Source: a virus
DNA: 64,000 bases
Virus record (IMG/VR): IMGVR_UViG_3300020220_005081
Span: 1 to 64,000 of that record
Strand: one strand, 5' to 3'
Shown here piece after piece: positions 24,666 to 36,011 of the stretch. The notes under the pieces are model-generated. The model saw only the letters and a program-made list of their open reading frames with translations. It made no database searches and was not told the DNA's origin. Each line of letters opens with the position of its first letter. The first letter of the stretch is position 1. The position numbers and the translations under genes are program-made.

Positions 24666-25407
24666 AAAGATCTAAAATAATTTTTTCTTTCAAAAAATCA
24701 AAATCTTCAAGTGGATTTGTCACTTCGATCGACAAGTCCACTTTTTTTATTTTTTCGACAATCTTCTCATAGTTGAAATTGAATGAATCTAAAATATAAG
24801 ATTCTAATTTTTCATCATGTTCATCCCAATCAACTGAAACATGTTTGATTGGATTTAGCTTTGATAAACTTAATTCAATACTTAATTTAGTTCCGATTAC
24901 CTCTCTACATATATTATATCCGATAAATTTGGAATAATAATACAAACTTCTTCCTTGATTTAATGAATAACCATGGGGAAATTCAGAGGTTGAAGGCTTG
25001 AAGGTATCTTCAAGTATCTCATAGGATCTGATACCGTCAAAAAAGAATGATTTTTTTTTATCTTTATAATTTTCTAAAAGACTGTGGTGATATGAGTTAT
25101 TATCTGATGTCAAGAAAAGTATCGTTTTTACTGACTCAACAACACTCACTTCTTGACCATACTCGATTAAATCTATAGTATGAGTCAAAGGTGTCAAAAG
25201 ATTAGAATAAAATTTATTGAACTCTTTTGTGATATCATTCATATTTAGGATGTCTTTTACATCAGAATATCCGTTCACCACTAAGAAATTTTTGTTGTCT
25301 ACTACATGAATTACAGATGATGAGTTGACTCCGAGTTTTTTCAAAATAAAATCAGCAAAAAGATTGCACTTTGTTTTTTTGTCACTTATACATGAGATAT
25401 AATTCAT
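24658..25407 (-). CDS. hypothetical protein, possibly MAT-related
   Basis: A 249-residue minus-strand protein (MNYISCISDKKTKCNLFADF). A middle segment GYSLNQGRSLYYYSKFIGYN then ICREVIGTKLSIELSLSKL has a faint resemblance to the 'G-D-x-S-A-A-Y-A-A-R-x-x-A-K-N' helix and following strand of S-adenosylmethionine synthetase. The ATP- and Met-binding motifs are not evident, so I leave it unassigned. It diverges from the first collagen-like gene across a 114-nt promoter region. Confidence 0.6.
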   Translation of the reverse strand: MNYISCISDKKTKCNLFADFILKKLGVNSSSVIHVVDNKNFLVVNGYSDVKDILNMNDITKEFNKFYSNLLTPLTHTIDLIEYGQEVSVVESVKTILFLTSDNNSYHHSLLENYKDKKKSFFFDGIRSYEILEDTFKPSTSEFPHGYSLNQGRSLYYYSKFIGYNICREVIGTKLSIELSLSKLNPIKHVSVDWDEHDEKLESYILDSFNFNYEKIVEKIKKVDLSIEVTNPLEDFDFLKEKIILDLFI

Positions 25408-25464
25408 AATTCTTTATTGTGATTGGAATTATAATATTTTTTAAAATGAACTTGTAGAGTTCGT

Positions 25465-25475
25465 TATATTTATTA
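25465..25475 (+). promoter_or_regulatory. TATATTTATTA motif upstream of fibre operon
   Basis: TATATTTATTA lies 46 nt before the first fibre gene. A second copy, GTATTTATTAG, is at 25495-25505. Two copies in one gap suggest strong or dual control of the three fibre genes. Confidence 0.5.
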
Positions 25476-25521
25476 GTACGAAACATCCAAAGAAGTATTT
25501 ATTAGAAACTTATATTAAGAT

Positions 25522-28500
25522 ATGCCCAAAAACATTCTGATAGTTCCAAGTAGAGGTAATCAACCTTCAAAACTACCCTTCATATATTATACTGACACCT
25601 CGAACCAAACACAGGAGTGGAAAGTGTCTTCAGGAGCCACAATCACACTATCAGGAAATACAGTAGGTGGTACCATTGAACTCAAACCGAGTGCGGGGCA
25701 AGTGAATTTACCAACCCGTCCAATCAATATAACAAACTTCGGAAGTGTCGGAGGAGTTCAGTTCGCAAATAGTACATTGAATTGGATCGGACCACAGGCT
25801 GGTCTCAAAGGAGCACCGGGATTTCCAGGATTTTCAGGATCACAAGGATCACAAGGTCCGCAAGGCCCAACAGGATCGCCTGGTCAGATAGGAGACACAG
25901 GATTTGGGGGTTATCAAGGCCCTCAAGGTGTAGCTGGTGAAACAGGTCCACAAGGACCAACAGGACCTCAAGGCCCTCAAGGCCCACAAGGACCAACAGG
26001 ACCTCAAGGTCCTAAAGGATCAACTGGTTTTCCAGGACCACAAGGTTTTATAGGAGATACAGGACCTACTGGACCTCAAGGAGCGATTGGACCACAGGGT
26101 GTAGCAGGTGAAACAGGTCCAACAGGACCTAAAGGACCTATTGGACCCCAAGGAGCAACAGGAGGAATTGGTGATACAGGACCAACTGGACCAACGGGAT
26201 CTCAAGGACCACAAGGTCCACAAGGACCAGCCGGACCTATAGGTCCACAAGGATACATTGGACCTCAAGGTCCTACAGGAGCAATAGGTGACACAGGACC
26301 AACCGGACCTCAAGGAGCAATAGGACCACAGGGTGTGGCAGGTGAAACAGGTCCAACGGGACCTCAAGGACCTCAAGGGCCACAAGGTCCTACAGGAGCA
26401 ATAGGCGACACAGGACCAACAGGACCAACGGGATTTCAAGGACCACAAGGTCCTACTGGACCAACTGGACCCATAGGTCCACAAGGACCTCAAGGGCCAC
26501 AAGGTCCTACAGGAGCAATAGGCGACACAGGACCAACAGGACCAACGGGACATCAAGGACCACAAGGTCCACAAGGACCAGCCGGACCTATAGGTCCACA
26601 AGGATACATAGGACCAACAGGTTCCACAGGAGCGATAGGAGATACAGGACCCACTGGACCTCAAGGAGCAATAGGACCACAGGGTGTAGCTGGCGAAACA
26701 GGTCCAACAGGACCTCAAGGACCTATTGGACCCCAAGGAGCAACAGGAGGAATTGGTGATACAGGACCAACAGGGCCAACGGGATTTCAAGGACCACAAG
26801 GTCCTACTGGACCAACTGGACCCATAGGTCCACAAGGACCTCAAGGTCCACAAGGAGCAACAGGAGCCATAGGCGACACAGGACCAACTGGACCTACCGG
26901 TGCAACAGGTCCACAAGGTGCAGCAGGTGAAACAGGTCCAACAGGACCTCAAGGAGCTATTGGACCCCAAGGAGCAACAGGAGGAATTGGTGATACAGGA
27001 CCAACAGGACCAACGGGATTTCAAGGACCACAAGGTCCTACTGGACCAACTGGACCCATAGGTCCACAAGGACCTCAAGGTCCACAAGGATTTACAGGAG
27101 CAATAGGCGACACAGGACCAACTGGACCTACCGGTGCAACAGGTCCACAAGGTGCAGCAGGTGATACAGGTCCAACAGGACCTCAAGGACCTCAAGGGCC
27201 ACAAGGAGCAACAGGAGGAATTGGTGATACAGGGCCAACTGGACCTACTGGAGCAACAGGTCCACAAGGTGTAGCTGGTGAAACAGGTCCAACAGGACCT
27301 CAAGGACCTCAAGGGCCACAAGGACCACAAGGAGGAATTGGTGATACAGGACCAACTGGACCTACTGGACCAACAGGTCCACAAGGTGCAGCAGGTGATA
27401 CAGGTCCAACAGGACCTCAAGGACCTCAAGGGCCACAAGGACCACAAGGAGGAATTGGTGATACAGGACCAACTGGACCTACTGGACCAACAGGTCCACA
27501 AGGTACAGCAGGTGATACAGGACCTCAAGGACCTCAAGGATTTCAAGGTCCACAAGGAGGGACAGGAGGAATCGGAGATACAGGACCCACTGGACCAACA
27601 GGACCTCAAGGACCACAAGGTAATGCTGGTGAAACAGGACCACAAGGACCATTGGGAAGAACCGGTAATGTTGGACCACAGGGGCCAGCAGGACCGCCAG
27701 GTCCGTCAGGAAACACAGGACCAACAGGACCACAAGGTGCTGCTGGACCAACAGGACCACAAGGTGCTGCTGGACCAACAGGACCACAAGGCCCACAAGG
27801 TAATGCCGGACCTACGGGTCCAACGGGACCTCAAGGACCACAAGGTCCTGCTGGACCCACAGGACCCACAGGACCAACAGGTGACACAGGACCTACAGGA
27901 AATACAGGTAGTGCTGGTGGAACGGGAAATGTAGGAGCGACGGGTAATACAGGACCAACTGGGCCCACCGGTCCAACAGGTCCAACTGGTAACCGAGGTT
28001 CACAGGGTGGTGGAGGATCACAAGGACCCCAAGGACCAACTGGTCCAACGGGACCAACAGGTCCAACGGGACCTCAAGGTCCACCAGGGGGTGTAACTTG
28101 TTATAGTTTTTATAAGGGTAGTGGTCACAGTTGTTATACGGCTTGTAATTTTCCATTAAATCCCGTGACTTTTTACTCTCAACTTCCATTAGATGGGAAC
28201 TATCAATATGCCGATAATGCTGATTGTCAAGCCAACAATGGTAACCATTCGAAGGTAATATTCTACGACTTTTTTGAATATTCTAATGATTGTTACGTAG
28301 TAGGGGCAGGTGGTATACAGACTTATCAAAGTAGCTGCTCAGATAAAAAAATAAAGACAGAGATTCAAGATATAGCTAACGCATTGGATATAATTTTGAA
28401 ACTAGAGCCTGTTGAATTCGATTGGAATGAGACTTTCTATAAATTAAAGGCGGGATATCCAAAGGAAAAAAAACACTCTCTTGGTTTTATCGCTCAAGAA

Positions 28501-28668
28501 GTTGAGAAAATCCTGCCGGAGGTGGTGGAAATAGATTTGAATGATGGATATTATAAAATCAACTATCCAAAATTAAATGCAGTGGTTGTGGAAGGTATAA
28601 AAGCACAACAAATATTTATCGATGACATAAATAAAAAGATCGAAGAATTAGAAAATTTACTTAGTTAA
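25522..28668 (+). CDS. collagen-like tail fibre 1 with S74 chaperone
   Basis: A 1048-residue protein. Residues 1-94 are an N-terminal attachment-type domain ([13 protein letters not shown]...). Residues 95 to about 857 are nearly uninterrupted Gly-X-Y triplets dominated by GPT, GPQ, GDT and GAT, with Pro mostly in X and Thr/Gln in Y. A Cys-rich insert follows ([20 protein letters not shown]). From S940 comes a peptidase S74 intramolecular chaperone: SDKKIKTEI at the start, [19 protein letters not shown] in the middle, coiled-coil end. S74 domains trimerise the fibre and cleave themselves just before the Ser, predicted here between C939 and S940. It overlaps fibre 2 by 1 nt. Confidence 0.95.
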   Translation: MPKNILIVPSRGNQPSKLPFIYYTDTSNQTQEWKVSSGATITLSGNTVGGTIELKPSAGQVNLPTRPINITNFGSVGGVQFANSTLNWIGPQAGLKGAPGFPGFSGSQGSQGPQGPTGSPGQIGDTGFGGYQGPQGVAGETGPQGPTGPQGPQGPQGPTGPQGPKGSTGFPGPQGFIGDTGPTGPQGAIGPQGVAGETGPTGPKGPIGPQGATGGIGDTGPTGPTGSQGPQGPQGPAGPIGPQGYIGPQGPTGAIGDTGPTGPQGAIGPQGVAGETGPTGPQGPQGPQGPTGAIGDTGPTGPTGFQGPQGPTGPTGPIGPQGPQGPQGPTGAIGDTGPTGPTGHQGPQGPQGPAGPIGPQGYIGPTGSTGAIGDTGPTGPQGAIGPQGVAGETGPTGPQGPIGPQGATGGIGDTGPTGPTGFQGPQGPTGPTGPIGPQGPQGPQGATGAIGDTGPTGPTGATGPQGAAGETGPTGPQGAIGPQGATGGIGDTGPTGPTGFQGPQGPTGPTGPIGPQGPQGPQGFTGAIGDTGPTGPTGATGPQGAAGDTGPTGPQGPQGPQGATGGIGDTGPTGPTGATGPQGVAGETGPTGPQGPQGPQGPQGGIGDTGPTGPTGPTGPQGAAGDTGPTGPQGPQGPQGPQGGIGDTGPTGPTGPTGPQGTAGDTGPQGPQGFQGPQGGTGGIGDTGPTGPTGPQGPQGNAGETGPQGPLGRTGNVGPQGPAGPPGPSGNTGPTGPQGAAGPTGPQGAAGPTGPQGPQGNAGPTGPTGPQGPQGPAGPTGPTGPTGDTGPTGNTGSAGGTGNVGATGNTGPTGPTGPTGPTGNRGSQGGGGSQGPQGPTGPTGPTGPTGPQGPPGGVTCYSFYKGSGHSCYTACNFPLNPVTFYSQLPLDGNYQYADNADCQANNGNHSKVIFYDFFEYSNDCYVVGAGGIQTYQSSCSDKKIKTEIQDIANALDIILKLEPVEFDWNETFYKLKAGYPKEKKHSLGFIAQEVEKILPEVVEIDLNDGYYKINYPKLNAVVVEGIKAQQIFIDDINKKIEELENLLS

Positions 28669-31598
28669 TGGCTAGCAACATAATCATATATCCAACAGGT
28701 ACCACTTCCAACAGTAATCCTCACATAGTTTTCAAGGGGGATACAGGACAACTTCAACTTAATGTTGTAGCACAAACTGATGTTGGTTCCTCGTTAGTTC
28801 TTTCTTCTTCAACACAATCGAGTGGAACTAAAATCGATCCGAACTCTGGTATTTTTACAACAGGTTTAACCATTTCGAGTGGACAATTGAGAATAAAAGG
28901 CTCAATTGCAATCAACTCAGATGGTTCATGGGCTGGAAGTTTAGAAAACATTAAAGGAGCTCAAGGATCACAGGGAGGTCAGGGATTTAAAGGTACAATT
29001 GGTCTACAAGGAGCTCAAGGGTTTCAAGGAAATAAGGGAAGTCAAGGATCACAAGGATCACAAGGTTCTCAAGGACCAAAAGGATTTATTGGATCACAAG
29101 GTTCTCAAGGATCACAAGGAGGCACAGGAGATGTCGGATTTATCGGAGCACAAGGTTCTACGGGATCACAAGGATCTCAAGGATCTATAGGCTTCAAAGG
29201 AAATATAGGAGCCATTGGTGCTCAAGGTGGACAAGGTAGTCAAGGTCCAAAAGGATATATTGGAGCACAGGGAGGTCAAGGAGGCCAAGGAACTCAAGGA
29301 CCAACAGGTCTCAAAGGAAATATTGGAGCGACAGGTTCTCAAGGGGGACAAGGTACTGTAGGGGCCCAAGGTTTTACAGGAGCTCAAGGTTCTCGCGGTT
29401 CTCAAGGATCTCAAGGAGCGACAGGAAGTAAGGGAAACATAGGAGCTACAGGGTCTCAAGGACCACAAGGTTCTCAAGGACCAAAAGGATATATTGGAGC
29501 TCAAGGCTCTCAAGGTGGACAGGGTGGAGTCGGACCACAAGGAGACAAAGGAAATATTGGAGCGACGGGTGCTCAAGGTGGACAAGGGACCGTGGGAGCT
29601 CAAGGTTTTACAGGAGGTCAAGGTACTACAGGATCACAAGGATCCCAAGGACCAACAGGTCTTAAAGGAAATATTGGAGCTCAAGGTTCTCAAGGGGGAC
29701 AAGGAACTGTAGGGGCACAAGGTTTCACAGGAGCTCAAGGTTCTCGAGGTTCACAAGGAACTCAAGGATCACAAGGAGACAAAGGAAATATTGGAGCGAC
29801 AGGTGCTCAAGGTGGACAGGGTGGTCAAGGTCCGAAAGGATATATTGGAGCTCAAGGCACTGTAGGATCACAAGGACCTCAAGGTCCAACAGGTCTTAAA
29901 GGAAATATTGGAGCTCAAGGTTCTCAGGGAGGACAAGGAACTGTAGGGGCACAAGGTTTCACAGGAGCTCAAGGAGCTACGGGATCACAAGGACCTCAAG
30001 GACCAACAGGTTTCAAAGGAAATATTGGAGCCCAAGGGATCGTAGGTCCAACAGGTAATCAAGGTCCAAAAGGATATATCGGAGCTCAAGGCACTGTAGG
30101 ATCACAAGGACCTCAAGGACCTACGGGCTTCAAAGGAAATATTGGAGCTCAAGGTTCTCAAGGAGGACAAGGAACTGTAGGGGCTCAAGGTTTCACAGGA
30201 GCTCAAGGTGCTCAAGGAAGCCAAGGAACTCAAGGACCAACAGGTTTTAAAGGAAATATTGGAGCCCAAGGGAGCGTAGGTCCAACAGGTAATCAAGGTC
30301 CAAAAGGATATATCGGAGCTCAAGGCACTGTAGGATCACAAGGAACTCAAGGACCAACAGGTTTCAAAGGAAATACTGGAGGCCAAGGAACTCAAGGTCC
30401 AACAGGTAATCAAGGTCCAAAAGGATATATTGGAGCACAGGGGGGTCAAGGAGGTCAAGGAACTCAAGGACCAACAGGTTTCAAAGGAAATACTGGAGCT
30501 ACAGGTAACGTAGGTCCACAAGGTAATCAAGGTCCAAAAGGATATATCGGAGCTCAAGGCACTGTAGGATCACAAGGAACTCAAGGACCAACAGGTTTCA
30601 AAGGAAATACTGGAGCTACAGGTAACGTAGGTCCACAAGGTAATCAAGGTCCAAAAGGATATATTGGGGCAACAGGTTCTCAAGGAGGTCAAGGAACTCA
30701 AGGACCAACAGGTTTCAAAGGAAATACTGGAGCTACAGGTGGCGTAGGCCCACCAGGTGGCACAGGACCAAAAGGATATATTGGGGCAACAGGGGCTCAA
30801 GGAAACCAAGGGGGAGTAGGACCCGCAGGTAACACAGGACCTCAAGGTCCAACAGGGGCTGCAGGGGGTACAGGACCTCAAGGTCCAACAGGGGGTACAG
30901 GACCTACAGGCCCTACAGGTCCACCAGGGGGTACAGGACCACAAGGATTCCAAGGAGCAACAGGTCCGACAGGACCTACAGGCCCTACAGGTCCTCAAGG
31001 TAGTCCAGGTGCTACGGGAGGAAAAGGTGGACAAGGACCTCAAGGAAAAATTGGACCTCAAGGACCTCAAGGACCTCAAGGATACCAAGGTCCGACAGGA
31101 CCACAAGGTCCAACAGGGGCTACAGGACCACAAGGTCCCACAGGTACAGGAGGAAATACAGGTAATACAGGACCTACCGGTTCTCCAGGACCTACGGGAC
31201 CGACAGGTCCGACAGGCCCACCAGGACCACAAGGCCCACCCTCTGATCAGAGATTGAAAGAATCTATAAAAGGTTTGAAAGGAAACTATTCAAAGATTCA
31301 AGAACTTAGAGGGGTATATTTCGATTGGAATAAAGAATACGTAAGAACCTCATTCAAGGGATCAGACTTGGAGGAAAGGTTTAATAGCAATTATTATCAT
31401 AATAGATCTTTAGGATACATTGCTCAAGAGATTGAGAAAAGTATACCTACAGCAGTTTGGACGGATACCTTTGGTCACAAAACTATGGAATACGGACTAA
31501 TTGTATCGATCGCTGTGGGTGCAATCAAGGAACAACAAACGAGGATTAATTCTATTTATGAAAGAATAAACAAATTAAAAAATTTGATAAGTGCCTGA
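28668..31598 (+). CDS. collagen-like tail fibre 2 with S74 chaperone
   Basis: A 976-residue paralogue of fibre 1. The N-terminal domain is residues 1-96. Gly-X-Y repeats run from 97 to about 858, then the S74 chaperone starts at S859 ([31 protein letters not shown]), with predicted self-cleavage after P858. The collagen part is built from [10 protein letters not shown] and [10 protein letters not shown]-type modules. Lys sits in the Y position before Gly in nearly every case (one GKI exception), every 18-21 residues. X-Lys-Gly is the sequence recognised by animal lysyl hydroxylases, so this fibre is the best candidate substrate for the enzyme at 19347. It overlaps fibre 3 by 8 nt. Confidence 0.95.
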   Translation: MASNIIIYPTGTTSNSNPHIVFKGDTGQLQLNVVAQTDVGSSLVLSSSTQSSGTKIDPNSGIFTTGLTISSGQLRIKGSIAINSDGSWAGSLENIKGAQGSQGGQGFKGTIGLQGAQGFQGNKGSQGSQGSQGSQGPKGFIGSQGSQGSQGGTGDVGFIGAQGSTGSQGSQGSIGFKGNIGAIGAQGGQGSQGPKGYIGAQGGQGGQGTQGPTGLKGNIGATGSQGGQGTVGAQGFTGAQGSRGSQGSQGATGSKGNIGATGSQGPQGSQGPKGYIGAQGSQGGQGGVGPQGDKGNIGATGAQGGQGTVGAQGFTGGQGTTGSQGSQGPTGLKGNIGAQGSQGGQGTVGAQGFTGAQGSRGSQGTQGSQGDKGNIGATGAQGGQGGQGPKGYIGAQGTVGSQGPQGPTGLKGNIGAQGSQGGQGTVGAQGFTGAQGATGSQGPQGPTGFKGNIGAQGIVGPTGNQGPKGYIGAQGTVGSQGPQGPTGFKGNIGAQGSQGGQGTVGAQGFTGAQGAQGSQGTQGPTGFKGNIGAQGSVGPTGNQGPKGYIGAQGTVGSQGTQGPTGFKGNTGGQGTQGPTGNQGPKGYIGAQGGQGGQGTQGPTGFKGNTGATGNVGPQGNQGPKGYIGAQGTVGSQGTQGPTGFKGNTGATGNVGPQGNQGPKGYIGATGSQGGQGTQGPTGFKGNTGATGGVGPPGGTGPKGYIGATGAQGNQGGVGPAGNTGPQGPTGAAGGTGPQGPTGGTGPTGPTGPPGGTGPQGFQGATGPTGPTGPTGPQGSPGATGGKGGQGPQGKIGPQGPQGPQGYQGPTGPQGPTGATGPQGPTGTGGNTGNTGPTGSPGPTGPTGPTGPPGPQGPPSDQRLKESIKGLKGNYSKIQELRGVYFDWNKEYVRTSFKGSDLEERFNSNYYHNRSLGYIAQEIEKSIPTAVWTDTFGHKTMEYGLIVSIAVGAIKEQQTRINSIYERINKLKNLISA

Positions 31599-34377
31599 AG
31601 ATATTATAATAATTCCCTCGGGTGGAACAATACAATTTATTGATACAGGTGGAACAACCACCACTATGTTCAGAAGTGGAAACAAAATCGCTTTCTCACA
31701 AAGTAGCAAACCAAGTTTTTTCACTATATCAAATGTCTCTAATGAAGGAGTCACCTTTAGTGATGTAAATTTGAATGTATCAGAAGTAACAAATAGTGCG
31801 GGTACCCTTATTGATTTTTCAGACGGTGTAGTACAATGGAGAGGAAACAGGGTTACTGATCCAGGTAATCAAGGAAGTCAAGGAACACAAGGACAGATTG
31901 GTGCTCAAGGCAATCAAGGGTCACAAGGTGTATCACCTGTGGGACCCCAAGGACCAGAGGGTGGAATAGGAAATAGAGGATCACAGGGACCATCACCACA
32001 AGGTGCTACTGGAGCCAAGGGTTCACAAGGAGCTCAAGGACCATCACCACAAGGTGCAACAGGTGACTCAGGAGCTCAAGGTAGCAAAGGATCTCAGGGA
32101 CCATCACCACAGGGTCCAACAGGTGGGATTGGGAATAGAGGATCACAGGGCGCATCGCCGACAGGAAATGTCGGTGATACCGGAGCTCAAGGAAGCAAAG
32201 GATCTCAAGGTCCATCACCACAAGGACCTACAGGACCCACAGGTAATCAAGGAGCACAAGGAACATCACCAACAGGAAATGTCGGTGACACTGGACCACA
32301 AGGTTCTAAAGGATCTCAGGGACCATCACCGATTGGACCACAGGGCGGGATAGGAAATAGGGGATCACAGGGAGCATCGCCACAAGGTCCACAAGGTGCC
32401 ATTGGTTCAACCGGAGCCAAAGGATCACAAGGACCATCACCACAAGGACCTACAGGACCAACAGGTGCTCAAGGAGCTCAAGGAGCATCGCCAACAGGAA
32501 ATGTCGGTGCAGCCGGAGCTCAAGGTAGCAAAGGATCACAAGGACCATCACCACAGGGACCTACGGGACCAACAGGTGCTCAAGGAGCTCAAGGAACATC
32601 ACCAACGGGAAATGTTGGAGCTACAGGACCTAAGGGAGCAAAAGGATCACAAGGACCATCACCACAGGGTCCAACAGGCGGAACAGGAAATAGAGGATCA
32701 CAGGGTGCATCGCCAACAGGAAATGTCGGTAACTCTGGAGCTCAAGGTAGCAAAGGATCTCAAGGTCCATCACCACAAGGATCTACTGGACCAACAGGTT
32801 CTCAAGGAGCTCAAGGACCATCACCAACAGGAAATGTCGGTGACGCTGGAGCTCAAGGTAGTAAAGGATCTCAGGGACCATCACCGATCGGTACACAAGG
32901 TGGTATAGGACCAAGAGGATCACAAGGAGCATCTCCTCAAGGAGCCATTGGATCGGTTGGAGCTCAAGGTAGCAAAGGATCACAAGGCCCATCACCACAA
33001 GGATCTACTGGACCAACAGGTGCTCAAGGAGCTCAAGGACCATCACCAACAGGAAATGTCGGTGCAGCCGGAGCTCAAGGTTCAAAAGGAGCTCAAGGAC
33101 CATCACCGATCGGCACACAAGGTGGTATAGGACCAAGAGGATCACAAGGAGCATCTCCTCAAGGGAACGTTGGAGCGGTAGGAGCACAGGGTGCCAAAGG
33201 ATCACAAGGACCTTCACCAATTGGAACACAAGGTGCTATTGGACCAAGAGGATCACAAGGAGCATCTCCTCAAGGGAACGTTGGAGCGGTTGGAGCACAG
33301 GGTGCCAAAGGATCACAAGGACCTTCACCAATTGGAACACAAGGTGCTATTGGACCAAGAGGATCACAAGGAGCATCTCCTCAAGGGAACGTTGGAGCGG
33401 TTGGAGCACAGGGTGCTAAAGGATCACAAGGACCATCACCGATCGGCACACAAGGTGGCATAGGACCAAGAGGATCACAAGGAGCATCTCCTCAAGGGAA
33501 CGTTGGAGCGGTTGGAGCACAGGGTACCAAAGGATCACAAGGACCTTCACCAATTGGAACACAAGGTGGAACAGGAAATAGAGGATCGCAAGGACCATCG
33601 CCACAAGGTACAACAGGACCTACAGGTCCACAAGGACCAGTAGGTAACTCACCAACAGGTCCACAAGGGCCTACTGGACCACCAGGTGCACAAGGAAATT
33701 TCCCGACGGGTGCCACGGGTCCACAAGGACCTACTGGAGCTAGAGGTGCACAAGGAAATGCGCCGACGGGTGCCACGGGTCCACAAGGAGCAACTGGAAA
33801 CTCACCAACAGGACCTCAAGGACCTCAAGGTCCACAAGGGTCACAAGGTCCAACAGGGGCTACAGGACCAAGAGGAAGCCAAGGTAGTACTGGAGCAACA
33901 GGATCTCCAGGAGGTACAGGACCCACAGGGTCACAAGGACCAAAAGGATATACAGGACCCACGGGTCCAACAGGTCCACAAGGGCCAACAGGTCCACAAG
34001 GGCCAACAGGTCCACAAGGACCTCCCGGGCCACCATCTGATTCTAAATTGAAAACAAATGTTGTAAATATAGATGAAGCGATTCAAAAGATATTGAAAAT
34101 TAGAGGTGTAACATATAAAAGAGTTTGGAGAAATGAAGAAAACGAGATTATAAGAATATCCCCCAAAATAGATTATGGATTTGTCGCACAGGAGATTGAA
34201 CACGTAATACCCGAAGCTGTAGTCTTGGATGTTAAATCGGACTTTAGAACCGTAAAATACGCAGAATTAGTATCAATTGCAATTCAAGCAATTAATGAAC
34301 AAAAAATAATTTTAGATGAGTCAGAAAGAAAACTTGAATACTTAACAAATAAGGCAAAAGAAAAGGGGTTATTTTAA
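31591..34377 (+). CDS. collagen-like tail fibre 3 with S74 chaperone
   Basis: A 928-residue protein beginning at GTG 31591, chosen because it overlaps the upstream stop and yields [12 protein letters not shown], parallel to fibre 1. Residues 92-815 are Gly-X-Y broken at regular intervals by five-residue steps of the form G-P-S-P-x or G-A-S-P-x. The pattern repeats as a 37-residue super-repeat (17 + 20), clearest at 33151-33594. Lys again occupies Y (GSK, GAK, GTK). The S74 chaperone starts at S816 ([28 protein letters not shown]), with predicted cleavage after P815. The stop codon lies inside a bidirectional terminator. Confidence 0.95.
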   Translation: MPEDIIIIPSGGTIQFIDTGGTTTTMFRSGNKIAFSQSSKPSFFTISNVSNEGVTFSDVNLNVSEVTNSAGTLIDFSDGVVQWRGNRVTDPGNQGSQGTQGQIGAQGNQGSQGVSPVGPQGPEGGIGNRGSQGPSPQGATGAKGSQGAQGPSPQGATGDSGAQGSKGSQGPSPQGPTGGIGNRGSQGASPTGNVGDTGAQGSKGSQGPSPQGPTGPTGNQGAQGTSPTGNVGDTGPQGSKGSQGPSPIGPQGGIGNRGSQGASPQGPQGAIGSTGAKGSQGPSPQGPTGPTGAQGAQGASPTGNVGAAGAQGSKGSQGPSPQGPTGPTGAQGAQGTSPTGNVGATGPKGAKGSQGPSPQGPTGGTGNRGSQGASPTGNVGNSGAQGSKGSQGPSPQGSTGPTGSQGAQGPSPTGNVGDAGAQGSKGSQGPSPIGTQGGIGPRGSQGASPQGAIGSVGAQGSKGSQGPSPQGSTGPTGAQGAQGPSPTGNVGAAGAQGSKGAQGPSPIGTQGGIGPRGSQGASPQGNVGAVGAQGAKGSQGPSPIGTQGAIGPRGSQGASPQGNVGAVGAQGAKGSQGPSPIGTQGAIGPRGSQGASPQGNVGAVGAQGAKGSQGPSPIGTQGGIGPRGSQGASPQGNVGAVGAQGTKGSQGPSPIGTQGGTGNRGSQGPSPQGTTGPTGPQGPVGNSPTGPQGPTGPPGAQGNFPTGATGPQGPTGARGAQGNAPTGATGPQGATGNSPTGPQGPQGPQGSQGPTGATGPRGSQGSTGATGSPGGTGPTGSQGPKGYTGPTGPTGPQGPTGPQGPTGPQGPPGPPSDSKLKTNVVNIDEAIQKILKIRGVTYKRVWRNEENEIIRISPKIDYGFVAQEIEHVIPEAVVLDVKSDFRTVKYAELVSIAIQAINEQKIILDESERKLEYLTNKAKEKGLF
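33151..33594 (+). repeat. tandem 111-bp repeat, four near-identical copies
   Basis: The phrase GCATCTCCTCAAGGGAACG recurs at 33151, 33262, 33373 and 33484, exactly 111 bp apart. Each unit encodes 37 residues of fibre 3. Copies differ at only a few positions, so this part of the array expanded recently and probably varies in copy number. Confidence 0.9.
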
Positions 34378-34390
34378 ACCCCTTTTTTTT
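34361..34390. terminator. bidirectional terminator containing two stop codons
   Basis: AAAAGGGGTT (34361-34370) pairs with AACCCCTTTT (34377-34386), with loop ATTTTA and T runs on both strands. It ends the fibre operon and the convergent minus-strand operon. The stop codon of each flanking gene lies within the hairpin. Confidence 0.88.
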
Positions 34391-35256
34391 GTGTCGATTA
34401 TTTCTTCAATTTCCTTTGATGTTGTGTATAACATGGATAATAATTTCTTCCAAATTTCAGGATTATATTGTTTTATCATTTGTACATAATAAAGATAATA
34501 TGGTTCATCTTCAAACAATGGTGGAAAAATATCTGAAGTATTAGGAAAATCTGTTTGTATATCAGCTATAGTTTGAGATAATCTGTTTGATCCTATATTT
34601 TCATCGTTAATTCTTTGTATAATATTTAAGGATTGTTTTGTTAGGGGTTCATTCTTTGCAAAATAGTTCAATATATTTTGTAGGGATTTGTGTAGTGATT
34701 TAGAATTATCCTTAATCGAGAATCTTTCAACTCTTCTTTTAAATTCATTTACAAGTCCCTCTAAGAATTCATTTGATATCGCAAAAAATTCAATGGGATG
34801 TCCCCAATATTTTTCATCAGTCGTTTGATCGTAACCCATCTCGTACTTAGGTGACCAATTCACACTTTGGGTTGGGTCACTGGCATGTAAAAGCTCGTGG
34901 TAAACGGTAAGATAAAGATTTTTCTTTGATTCGTAGAATTTCGGATTGACTTCAATAATTATGTCGGCTGGGTCAATTGATTTTGAAGGTTTGGAATCCA
35001 TAGAACCGATATAACTAAGTCTTGGATTAACGTAAACTCTGACCAATCCATCAACTCCGTTAGCTAATTTTATAGGAATGATACCAACAAATTCCTTTCT
35101 TCTTTGATAATCTTTTTTTCTATCACTCCATAACCTATCAACAATTTTGTTGATTCTATCTAAAGTCTCAGGTGTAAATCTATATCTTTTAGCTTCAGTA
35201 AGAACTTGGGACAATATGTTTAAAAATTTGATCACTTGTCTAAATCTGTGCTCCAA
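34369..35256 (-). CDS. HExxH metallopeptidase-like protein A
   Basis: A 295-residue protein. Its N-terminus contains [17 protein letters not shown] with an (L/I)-x-E site at VLTE, like the protein at 11876. Near residue 115-125 is [14 protein letters not shown], a zincin HExxH motif (HELLH). A possible third ligand region lies downstream ([17 protein letters not shown], with E/H residues). It is probably a zinc peptidase or a relative, with unknown substrate. It overlaps the second HExxH gene upstream by 25 nt. Confidence 0.75.
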   Translation of the reverse strand: MEHRFRQVIKFLNILSQVLTEAKRYRFTPETLDRINKIVDRLWSDRKKDYQRRKEFVGIIPIKLANGVDGLVRVYVNPRLSYIGSMDSKPSKSIDPADIIIEVNPKFYESKKNLYLTVYHELLHASDPTQSVNWSPKYEMGYDQTTDEKYWGHPIEFFAISNEFLEGLVNEFKRRVERFSIKDNSKSLHKSLQNILNYFAKNEPLTKQSLNIIQRINDENIGSNRLSQTIADIQTDFPNTSDIFPPLFEDEPYYLYYVQMIKQYNPEIWKKLLSMLYTTSKEIEEIIDTKKRGLK

Positions 35257-36011
35257 TCAATCGGGATAGGTTTTGGATTGATTTTGGATTTATACTTCAT
35301 AAATATCTTGTAAAACGGAACCATAGCGGACTTAATATTTTTGATTCTATTCATTTTAATAGAAAGACCTGTTGACATATGAGCTTGAAGCTCGTCCATG
35401 TATACATTTTCAGCATATCCAAACTCTTTTATTCTATCTAACATTTTATCTTTGACATTTGAATCCATATTATTTATGGCATTCGTCATTTGTTTTTTAA
35501 AATCTTGATCAGAAAACCAAAGTCCGTGTGCGACCTCGTGTAGAATCAATGTCGGATCTCCTCCGGTGTCTTGATCAATACCTATAAGGTAATAAGGGTC
35601 CTTCCCAACAATTTTTTTGATAGTGTCAGTAATGCTGTACATAATCATATCATATATGTTCAGATCAGGTATTTTGGCTGCACAGGCTTCAATCGTTTCA
35701 CACGGTACATTATATCCCGTAAAGTCCTCATGATAAGAGAAGTAATCTTTTTTTGTCCTCTCTTTGTAGAATTTGATATAATCTTCCCATTTGAAAGATT
35801 TACCTCTAAATGAGTCTGAATCGGATTCATAAAATTCTTGATATCTCAAAAAGACTCTCGATCTTAGTTTGTCGTCCTTGATTACAACAGCAAAGATGTT
35901 CGGATATACTTCAAATAATTTTATTTGGTCCAAAATCTTTCTGATGTTGGTTGGGGGTTTTTTGTGGATGTATTCCCTCTTTTGTTCTTCTAATTTGCTT
36001 AATAGGCCCAT
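35232..36011 (-). CDS. HExxH metallopeptidase-like protein B
   Basis: A 259-residue protein with DPTLILHEVAHGLWFSDQDF, where HEVAH is a zincin motif, followed about 50 residues later by ENVYMDELQAHMSTGLSI, whose DELQAH may supply the third ligand. The N-terminus MGLLSKLEEQKREYI includes LEE, a possible (L/I)-x-E site. It lies in one operon with the other HExxH gene and the acidic protein upstream (stop and start adjacent at 36011/36012). Function unknown. Confidence 0.72.
   Translation of the reverse strand: MGLLSKLEEQKREYIHKKPPTNIRKILDQIKLFEVYPNIFAVVIKDDKLRSRVFLRYQEFYESDSDSFRGKSFKWEDYIKFYKERTKKDYFSYHEDFTGYNVPCETIEACAAKIPDLNIYDMIMYSITDTIKKIVGKDPYYLIGIDQDTGGDPTLILHEVAHGLWFSDQDFKKQMTNAINNMDSNVKDKMLDRIKEFGYAENVYMDELQAHMSTGLSIKMNRIKNIKSAMVPFYKIFMKYKSKINPKPIPIDWSTDLDK

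Noticed and set aside
24658-25407. S-adenosylmethionine synthetase
   Set aside because: Only a weak resemblance in one helix-strand segment; catalytic motifs are not found.
26020-27645. 541-codon open frame on the minus strand across fibre 1
   Set aside because: It is the antisense of Gly-X-Y coding repeats and reads as Cys/Ser/Trp/Leu monotony without domain features; the plus-strand frame ends in a clear S74 domain.
29166-31232. Several minus-strand and alternative plus-strand frames across fibre 2
   Set aside because: All are shadows of the triplet repeat; compositions such as SLRSL and KDHKD are repeat artefacts.
25805-34040. Short DNA repeats that could look like a CRISPR or tandem regulatory array
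   Set aside because: The periodicity is 9-bp based and in frame with Gly codons; there are no constant repeats with unique spacers and no cas genes.
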